A model generated the notes under the pieces. The model had not been told where the DNA came from. It made no database searches and saw nothing but the letters and a program-made list of their open reading frames with translations. Shown in pieces: positions 32,299 to 37,364 of a DNA stretch of 37,364 nt. The position numbers were made by a program, and so were the translations under genes. Within the stretch, counting starts at the first letter, position 1; every line of letters starts with the position of its first letter. This DNA comes from Clostridiales bacterium (GTDB taxonomy: Bacteria > Bacillota > Clostridia > Christensenellales > Aristaeellaceae): assembly GCA_015056055.1 (NCBI GenBank), contig SVHC01000028.1, positions 1 through 37,364 of the forward strand, in the 5' to 3' direction.

Positions 32299-33234
32299 TC
32301 AGTCCTCAGCTCCTGATTTTTGAAGCCTTCGAAGGATCCGCGCCTGTGCTTCCAGCAGTTTTTCTAGTTCGATCTGAGACTGAAAACGAGCTTGGGCTTC
32401 CATGCAGACCTGCATTAGCGGCAGCGGATCCTTTTCCCAGCAACGGATACCGTCCAAATAGGCACTTCGGCGCTTATCATCCAGTATAAAAGGCGTAATC
32501 CCGTGGCGCAGACACTCTTTCAGCATCAGTAAACGGCCAATTCTGCCATTCCCATCATCGAAGGGATGAATATTTTCAAACTGTACATGGAGCTCCAGAA
32601 TATCCTGAAGGGTGACGGTGCGTAATTTCTCGTATTCCTGACACATGGCGGTTAGATTTGTGCTGATTTCTGAAGCAGGAATTTTGGCACCGGTTTTGAA
32701 GGGAACGCCTCCTGCGCGGTATACTCCGGCCTTGATTGGTTTGAACTTATGTCCACAGGTATCACTGAAAAGTGTGCTGTGCCATTTGAGGAACATGGCA
32801 GGCTTCAACTTCTTCATTGCCTCGGCGAGAACTGCGTCGACGCACAGAAAATGATTGCGCACTTCGATGAAATCATTGAGTTTCATGTTCTCGTTAGTAG
32901 ATAAAATCTTTCCTTTTTTGAAGAGATATTCTACGTGATTTCGCGTCAAACGGTTGCTGGACATGCGATTTGAGCTGTAAGACATATTAATTTGCAGATA
33001 ATTGTACAAATCTGCGTAACCGGAGCTGCGTTGCCGATGCAGCCTTCTAAGAAGTGAAGGCATGGCCGCGGGCTCAGATTCCTCGCGCTCCGGGCGAGGG
33101 GCATCATCTGGGATAAACCAGATCCCGTCATATATAACGGCCTCCGGAATGCGTTTTTCGCGGCAATAGCGCCGCACCAGCTGAACGGAAATGCCCCATT
33201 TCTCTGCGGCTTCCGCAACGGTGATCATACTCAT
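32299..33234 (-). CDS. Fic-family protein with N-terminal helix-turn-helix
   Basis: 311 residues. Residues 1-45 are a MerR/excisionase-like HTH (VAEAAEKWGISVQLVRRYCRE), then a helical linker. The Fic core has HPFDDGNGRIGR at 223-234, the complete catalytic motif HxFx(D/E)GNGRxxR with His223. Fic enzymes attach AMP or other nucleotide groups to target proteins. The inhibitory motif [ST]xxxE[GN] should fall at YSSNRMSSN (86-94), but the glutamate position is Ser92. The start follows AAGGAAG. It is intact while its neighbours in the element are broken, which hints at retained function as a toxin-like or regulatory enzyme. Confidence 0.92.
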   Translation of the reverse strand: MSMITVAEAAEKWGISVQLVRRYCREKRIPEAVIYDGIWFIPDDAPRPEREESEPAAMPSLLRRLHRQRSSGYADLYNYLQINMSYSSNRMSSNRLTRNHVEYLFKKGKILSTNENMKLNDFIEVRNHFLCVDAVLAEAMKKLKPAMFLKWHSTLFSDTCGHKFKPIKAGVYRAGGVPFKTGAKIPASEISTNLTAMCQEYEKLRTVTLQDILELHVQFENIHPFDDGNGRIGRLLMLKECLRHGITPFILDDKRRSAYLDGIRCWEKDPLPLMQVCMEAQARFQSQIELEKLLEAQARILRRLQKSGAED

Positions 33235-33285
33235 TTTGATTCTTCCTTTCGACTGTTTAGATTTTCTGGCGGTTCGATGGAAACA

Positions 33286-33340
33286 CCGCGAAACTTTTTA
33301 AACCGCGGGAAACTTTTCGTACCAGAATTAGTACCAGAAT
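33286..33340 (+). repeat. Arm-type repeat cluster, right copy
   Basis: CCGCGAAAC (33286) and CCGCGGGAAAC (33303), then GTACCAGAAT-TA-GTACCAGAAT (33319-33340), the same pair as on the left. A further GTACCAG is at 33357. It ends 112 bp before the right att core. Confidence 0.75.
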
Positions 33341-33451
33341 AAAAGCAAAACGTCCTGTACCAGTCGAAACGTAATGGAATTCAAAATAGCCATTCTGTGT
33401 CGTTTTGTCCAAGTATTCATATCATATTCACTTGTATGCATAACCTCATGA

Positions 33452-33494
33452 CGATGGCATTCAAGAGGTCAGCGGTTCGATCCTGCTTATCTCC
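33452..33494 (+). other. Right attachment site (attR-like), 43-bp direct repeat
   Basis: A copy of 30180-30222 with one mismatch. It runs from the base pair before the anticodon loop to the acceptor strand TATCTCC, then departs (GGC instead of the ACCA end). No 5' tRNA half and no tandem units precede it. A box CCATTCTGTGT...CCAAG at 33390-33413 also occurs at 30287-30310 near the left core. Confidence 0.88.
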
Positions 33495-33738
33495 GGCAAG
33501 AAAAACCTTGAAACTCTCATTTCTACATAAAAGAGATTGCAGATATGATTGTTGGTGCAACAGATAGCAGTCTTGATAAATGGGATAGTTCTTTCTTACG
33601 CGGGATAATAGTTGTGCACATGGATTGCTTACGCTGTTGAACATGGCTTGTGTGCACAGCGTCACGCTCAAAGACGGTTTCCGGTATCTGCGCGGGTGTA
33701 ACAATGTCATGACTCCGTCCGCGCTGTTATGGATATTA
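33495..33738. other. Intergenic DNA with no recognised feature
   Basis: No credible gene. Apparent minus-strand translation includes the familiar chance peptide produced by reading through tRNA sequence. A loose inverted pair GTGCACA / TGTGCAC lies at about 33614-33660. Presumably old chromosomal flank or element debris. Confidence 0.5.
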
Positions 33739-33768
33739 AAAAGTCCCCCGACTACTGTCGGAGGACTT
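33739..33768 (-). terminator. Terminator of the D,D-carboxypeptidase gene
   Basis: Minus strand: AAGTCC-T-CCGAC, loop AGTAG, then TCGG-G-GGACTT followed by TTT. It starts about 20 bases after the stop codon at 33788. Confidence 0.85.
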
Positions 33769-33787
33769 AAAAGGAAGCGGGGGAGGA

Positions 33788-35209
33788 TTACCATTTACCA
33801 CGGCTGCGCTGCTCCTGACGATAGCGCTCCAATTCACGACGTCTGCGCTCCATAGCGATCTTGCGTCTGCGATTGCGGCGAATGGTGACACGGATACGAA
33901 GGATAATGATGAGAACTGCGAGAACGGCAAGAATGATTACCAATGCGCGGAAAATGGGATTGATGGAAAGCTTGTACCAGAAGGACTGGGCTTCAACGCC
34001 ACGGGAAGCAATCAATACACCGGACATGGTATTGCCATTTTTGTCGCTGTAGGAAATGGTACCCAGCGTCTGACCGTTGATAACGGGGGCTACAACGTTC
34101 TGTTCAATATTGATGACGAGGTTCTGCCTGAAAGCAGCCACAGCTGCATCGATTGCGGACTGTTCGCCATACACCATGGTGGAAAGATCTGTTCCGGTAA
34201 GCTGAGAGGGCATCAGCGTGAGCTGACCGCCGTAGGGATCATTCTGATGGGCATCGATTACATTGAGATAGAGCGAATTGGCGGTTGCGAGTTCGAACAG
34301 TTCTGCGAAGTTGTATTCGTCATACTGGCTGAAGCCGTAGTCCAGAAGGCGGGTTGTGTCAATGAACTTTGTGCGTTTGGCTGCGGCATCGTTGGCGCTG
34401 GAACAATTCAGGGCTACAGATATAAGAAGAAGATCATTCTGTTCAGCTGCACCTACAAAGCACTGACCTGCGTGCGAGGTGAAACCGGATTTTATACCGA
34501 TACAGTTTTCATAATACAGATCACTGAGCGGATTGTACAGGTCATAGGTGCTGGTGAGCCAGAGGGGACCACGCAACTCGGTGGCGGACATTTCGTATTC
34601 CGAGGTGGATACGATCTTGCGGAAAGTTTCATTCTGCATGGCTACGATTGCGAGCTTGGCCATATCTGTTGCGGTGGTATAGTGCTTCGCATCGGTAAGG
34701 CCGTGCGCGTTGGAGTAACTGGTATTCGTCATACCGATCTCACGTGCGCGTGCATTCATCATGCTTACAAAGTCCGATATGGATCCGCCGACGATTACGG
34801 CAATTGCATTTGCGGCATCATTGCCGGAGTGCAGCTCCAGACCGTAAAGCAGATCGATAAAGGGCATCTGTTCGCCGGGCGTTACAGGGACTACAGAGGA
34901 ATCGGCAGCGATTTCAGCTGCTTCCTTGGGGACAGTGACGATTTCATCCAGATGGCCATATTCGCATGCAAGCAACAGGGTCATGATCTTGGTAGTGCTG
35001 GCAGGCGACATGCGGGCATCGGGATTTTTGGTGAAAAGGACACGGCCGGTTCCGTCAATAACCAGGGCAGACTGCGCATTCAGATGGTCGGCAGAAAGCG
35101 CAAAGGGATATGTGGGATCGTATGCGGCACTTTCTGCCATGGCGCTCAGCGGAGAAATCAGCGCAAGCAGCACCGCAAATAGAATCAGCAAGGATTTACG
35201 CATATTCAT
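33788..35209 (-). CDS. D-alanyl-D-alanine carboxypeptidase (PBP5/DacA-DacF type)
   Basis: 473 residues. A signal peptide (MNMRKSLLILFAVLLALI..., probable cleavage after AMA, residue 25) is followed by the penicilloyl-serine transferase domain. Catalytic SxxK is STTK (Ser71, Lys74), SGN is at 128-130, and the third motif is KSG in GIKSGFTSHAG rather than the common KTG. A C-terminal beta domain follows, then a membrane helix at about 425-445 and a very basic tail (RRNRRRK). It trims the terminal D-Ala of peptidoglycan pentapeptides outside the membrane. The transmembrane anchor replaces the usual amphipathic helix. It is divergent from a two-component system. Confidence 0.94.
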   Translation of the reverse strand: MNMRKSLLILFAVLLALISPLSAMAESAAYDPTYPFALSADHLNAQSALVIDGTGRVLFTKNPDARMSPASTTKIMTLLLACEYGHLDEIVTVPKEAAEIAADSSVVPVTPGEQMPFIDLLYGLELHSGNDAANAIAVIVGGSISDFVSMMNARAREIGMTNTSYSNAHGLTDAKHYTTATDMAKLAIVAMQNETFRKIVSTSEYEMSATELRGPLWLTSTYDLYNPLSDLYYENCIGIKSGFTSHAGQCFVGAAEQNDLLLISVALNCSSANDAAAKRTKFIDTTRLLDYGFSQYDEYNFAELFELATANSLYLNVIDAHQNDPYGGQLTLMPSQLTGTDLSTMVYGEQSAIDAAVAAFRQNLVINIEQNVVAPVINGQTLGTISYSDKNGNTMSGVLIASRGVEAQSFWYKLSINPIFRALVIILAVLAVLIIILRIRVTIRRNRRRKIAMERRRRELERYRQEQRSRGKW

Positions 35210-35241
35210 TGATTAGCACCATCCGTTTCTTTAGTAATTCT

Positions 35242-35270
35242 ATTATAACGCAATCGTCGGAGTTTGTACA
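35242..35270 (-). promoter_or_regulatory. Promoter of the D,D-carboxypeptidase gene
   Basis: Minus strand: TGTACA (35265-35270), 17 bases, TATAAT (35242-35247), 32 bases before the start codon. The -10 is perfect and the -35 is partial. Confidence 0.65.
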
Positions 35271-35306
35271 GACATATGTAAAATCCTAACATTGAAAAAA
35301 CCATAC

Positions 35307-35335
35307 TTGCAATGGATGCGAATTTGGTATATAAT
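35307..35335 (+). promoter_or_regulatory. Promoter of the response regulator-kinase operon
   Basis: TTGCAA (35307-35312), 17 bases, TATAAT (35330-35335), 44 bases before the start at 35380. It is back to back with the carboxypeptidase promoter, about 40 bp apart. Confidence 0.75.
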
Positions 35336-35379
35336 AAGTTCGTGTAGTATGCACTCTCAAATAAGGAGAATGATAGTAT

Positions 35380-36072
35380 ATGCCAAGGAAAATTTTGATC
35401 GTCGATGACGAGCCTTTGATCGTAAAAGGGTTGAAATACAGCTTGGAACAGGATGGCTATGAAACGGATTCTGCACAGGATGGCGAAGAGGCACTTGCCA
35501 AATTTTCATCTGAGCAGTTTGATCTGATTCTTCTTGACGTTATGCTTCCCAAAGTTGACGGCATTGAAGTGTGTCAGCGAATCCGTGAAAAGAGCAATAT
35601 CCCGATCATCATGCTCACTGCCAAGGGCGAGGATATGGATAAGATCCTCGGTCTGGAATACGGTGCAGATGACTATATGACCAAGCCTTTCAATATTCTG
35701 GAAGTCAAGGCACGTGTAAAGACGATCCTGCGCCGTACCTCTATGGTGCAGAAGGAGACTGCTCAGCGCGTTCTTGCTGTGCGTGACATGCAGATCAACC
35801 TCAACAACCGCTCTGTCAAAATTGCGGGTAAAGAGGTTAATTTGACTGCAAAAGAATTCGATCTTCTTCAGTTGTTCGTTGCAAACCGGGGCAAGGTATT
35901 CAGCCGCGAGAATCTTCTGGAAGCAATCTGGAAATATGACTATCTCGGCGATCTGCGCACGGTAGACGTACATATCCGTCGTCTGCGCGAAAAGATTGAG
36001 AAAAACCCTGCTCAGCCGGAATTCATCCATACCAAATGGGGAGTGGGCTACTATTTCACGGATAAAGATTAG
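35380..36072 (+). CDS. OmpR/PhoB-family response regulator
   Basis: 230 residues. The receiver domain has DDE at 9-11, the phospho-acceptor Asp53 in LLDVMLPKVDG, LTAKGED and the conserved Lys in MTKPF. The C-terminal winged HTH (about 130-228) has VNLTAKEFDLLQLFVANRG and VDVHIRRLREKIE. It resembles the PhoP/WalR group. AAGGAG lies upstream. The next gene is the cognate kinase. The divergent cell-wall carboxypeptidase raises the possibility of an envelope-stress role (inference). Confidence 0.95.
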   Translation: MPRKILIVDDEPLIVKGLKYSLEQDGYETDSAQDGEEALAKFSSEQFDLILLDVMLPKVDGIEVCQRIREKSNIPIIMLTAKGEDMDKILGLEYGADDYMTKPFNILEVKARVKTILRRTSMVQKETAQRVLAVRDMQINLNNRSVKIAGKEVNLTAKEFDLLQLFVANRGKVFSRENLLEAIWKYDYLGDLRTVDVHIRRLREKIEKNPAQPEFIHTKWGVGYYFTDKD

Positions 36073-37364
36073 AACCGTACTGTACTCCATTCGCTGGAAA
36101 ATTGTACTCGCCTATCTGCTGGTCATCAGCATCGCCTTTTTTGTTGTAGCGGCGATGCTGGTGCAGTTGGTAGGCGAATATCTGTTTACGCAGCGGGTAC
36201 GGGACGAACAGAGAATTACACAGGAGCTGTCCCAGCATGTATCGAACAGTTTGCTGCGCTCCGATGCGGACGGCTTATTTGCAGAAGCGGTTAGTCTGGC
36301 GGAAAGCTACGACAGCCGCGTTCTTGTGTTGGATTTGCACGGCGTTGTGCAGATGGATTCGCAGTCACTGCTCAATGGTCAGAGACTTGCTGTACGCGAA
36401 GTGGCAGAAATTCTTGCGGGAAAGAATAATGCCTACGGATTTTATCGGGATACGGCCTCGGATGGATCACTTTTCAGTGACAGTACAACAACGGGGTTTT
36501 ATACGGCTGCAATTTATTCCCAGAATACTGTGATCGGCATGCTGGCGTATGTGTCAAATGTGCAGGAAGTGTATGATTCCATGCGCGATATACAGGCACA
36601 GATCATAACATGGCTTATGATAGTGGCGCTTTGCGTTGTTATTATCAGCCTGTTTATTTCCAGCTTTATTACAAAACCCATTGAAGCGTTGAACCAGGGA
36701 ATTCTGCGGATGACTAAGGGCGACTTTTCCAGTCGGGTGAATATTCGCGGAAACAATGAATTTGCGCAGGTAGGTCAGGCATTCAACATGATGTCCGAGC
36801 GCCTGGAAAATCTGGATCGTTCGCGCAACCAGTTTGTATCCAATGCTTCGCATGAGCTGAAAACTCCCTTGAGTACCATCAAAATACTGATCGAAACGTT
36901 GATTTATCAGGATCCGATGGATGAGGGAATGGTGCGCGAATTTCTGGGCAACATCAACAGTGAAATTGATCGCTTGAATGGGATCATTTCCGATTTGCTT
37001 TCGCTGGTTGGTATGGACAGCGGCGAGATGCGCCTGAAGAAAGAAAAGCTTCGTGTGGACGAACTTGTGCGCGAGTGTGTGCGCAAGCTTGCGCCGCTTG
37101 CACGTGAACGTGGTCTTGAGATGAGTGAATCCGTGCGCGATACCGTAGAATTCCTGGGCGATAAGAGCAAGATCACACAGGTGGTTTATAACCTGATTGA
37201 CAATGCGATCAAATATACGCCCCGAGGCGGTAAGGTGCGCGTTGAGATGATGCGTGCAGGAAAACGCGTATTTATTCGCATTTCGGATACCGGCATCGGT
37301 ATTCCGCATGAGGATCAGAAGCACATTTTCGACCGCTTCTATCGCGTTGATAAGGCACGTTCCC
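36062..37364 (+). CDS. Sensor histidine kinase with HAMP domain, right end cut off
   Basis: 434 residues visible; the frame is open at the window end. Helix 1 is at about 12-35, then an extracellular domain of about 140 residues, helix 2 at about 188-208, a HAMP linker (ITKPIEALNQGI), a HisKA box with SHELKTPLSTIK, N box NLIDNAIKYTPRGG, G1 box DTGIGIP and F box FDRFYRVD. It is the partner of the preceding regulator. No ATG, GTG or TTG occurs at the expected start: the frame begins IKIRTVLYSIRWK with ATA at 36062, overlapping the regulator stop, and the first ordinary start (ATG 36155) falls inside helix 1. The start at ATA is inferred. Confidence 0.85.
   Translation, partial: MKIRTVLYSIRWKIVLAYLLVISIAFFVVAAMLVQLVGEYLFTQRVRDEQRITQELSQHVSNSLLRSDADGLFAEAVSLAESYDSRVLVLDLHGVVQMDSQSLLNGQRLAVREVAEILAGKNNAYGFYRDTASDGSLFSDSTTTGFYTAAIYSQNTVIGMLAYVSNVQEVYDSMRDIQAQIITWLMIVALCVVIISLFISSFITKPIEALNQGILRMTKGDFSSRVNIRGNNEFAQVGQAFNMMSERLENLDRSRNQFVSNASHELKTPLSTIKILIETLIYQDPMDEGMVREFLGNINSEIDRLNGIISDLLSLVGMDSGEMRLKKEKLRVDELVRECVRKLAPLARERGLEMSESVRDTVEFLGDKSKITQVVYNLIDNAIKYTPRGGKVRVEMMRAGKRVFIRISDTGIGIPHEDQKHIFDRFYRVDKARS

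Larger units (their letters stand above)
30180..33494. mobile_element. Decayed tRNA-Ala integrative element, about 3.3 kb
   Basis: The element is bounded by 43-bp direct repeats of a tRNA 3' half. Contents: a tyrosine recombinase lacking its N-terminus, facing the left end; a zinc-ribbon gene end; a gutted Z1-type ATPase; a possible PD-(D/E)XK fragment; an intact HTH-Fic gene. Motif clusters resembling arm sites lie about 110-125 bp inside both ends. No replication, capsid or conjugation gene remains. It may be a prophage or integrative conjugative element reduced by deletions, or a small defence/toxin island. Confidence 0.8.

Noticed and set aside
33417-33794. 125-codon minus-strand frame over the right att site
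   Set aside because: It contains the peptide typical of chance frames through tRNA sequence (GDKQDRTADLLNA), overlaps the carboxypeptidase terminator and has no start signal.

Overview
The window reads as chromosome of an anaerobic, spore-forming member of the Clostridia (Firmicutes), probably a gut type. The evidence is two alpha/beta-type small acid-soluble spore proteins of clostridial form, the ylxM-ffh-rpsP-khpA-rimM-trmD block, AGGAGG ribosome binding sites almost everywhere, sigma-A promoters with 17-bp spacers, and compact U-tailed terminators. I cannot name a genus. Base composition is mixed: housekeeping genes look close to 50% GC, while about 7.4-10.8 kb is clearly richer in A+T.

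Layout. (1) 1-2738: the end of a dihydrolipoyl dehydrogenase and a fused alpha-beta E1 of a 2-oxoacid (or acetoin) dehydrogenase complex. (2) 2749-3040: a non-coding, MITE-like palindromic element. (3) 3055-7351: an AraC-type regulator divergent from three tandem Gfo/Idh/MocA oxidoreductases, probably a sugar or inositol-like catabolic unit. (4) 7441-10819: an A+T-rich island with an SGNH-like protein and a PQ-loop (SemiSWEET-like) membrane protein, divergent from a CitA/CitB-type two-component pair. (5) 10849-18714: ylxM-ffh-rpsP-khpA-rimM-trmD-trpS-folC-rsmH-rsmI, a translation and protein-targeting block. (6) 18769-23285, minus strand: threonine aldolase, nitroreductase, pyrimidine-nucleoside phosphorylase, a cytoplasmic sialidase-like protein and a DNA glycosylase gene broken by one base. 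(7) 23472-23916: two SASP genes. (8) 24001-28579, minus strand: polyphosphate kinase, a divergent DprA-like protein and a polysaccharide-deacetylase-like protein. (9) 28848-29817: a promoter, a long leader and a four-helix membrane protein. (10) 30074-33494: a decayed integrative element. (11) 33788-37364: a D,D-carboxypeptidase divergent from an OmpR-type response regulator and its sensor kinase, which runs off the window.

The most unusual region is (10). Two 43-bp direct repeats (30180-30222 and 33452-33494, one mismatch) correspond to the 3' half of tRNA-Ala(GGC), from near the anticodon loop to the acceptor stem. Neither copy has the 5' half of the tRNA. Between them lie a tyrosine recombinase without its N-terminus, a zinc-ribbon fragment, a collapsed Z1-type ATPase joined to what may be a piece of a PD-(D/E)XK protein, and an intact HTH-Fic protein lacking the usual inhibitory glutamate. 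Three direct copies of a paired GTACCAGAAT motif, two of them about 110-125 bp inside each end, look like integrase arm sites. Just outside the left end is an array of 17-19-bp units; all but the first, which has one change, begin with the seven bases of the tRNA anticodon loop. I know of no described equivalent of that array.

Gene calls rest on reading translated sequence and motifs by eye. No database search, alignment or folding program was run.
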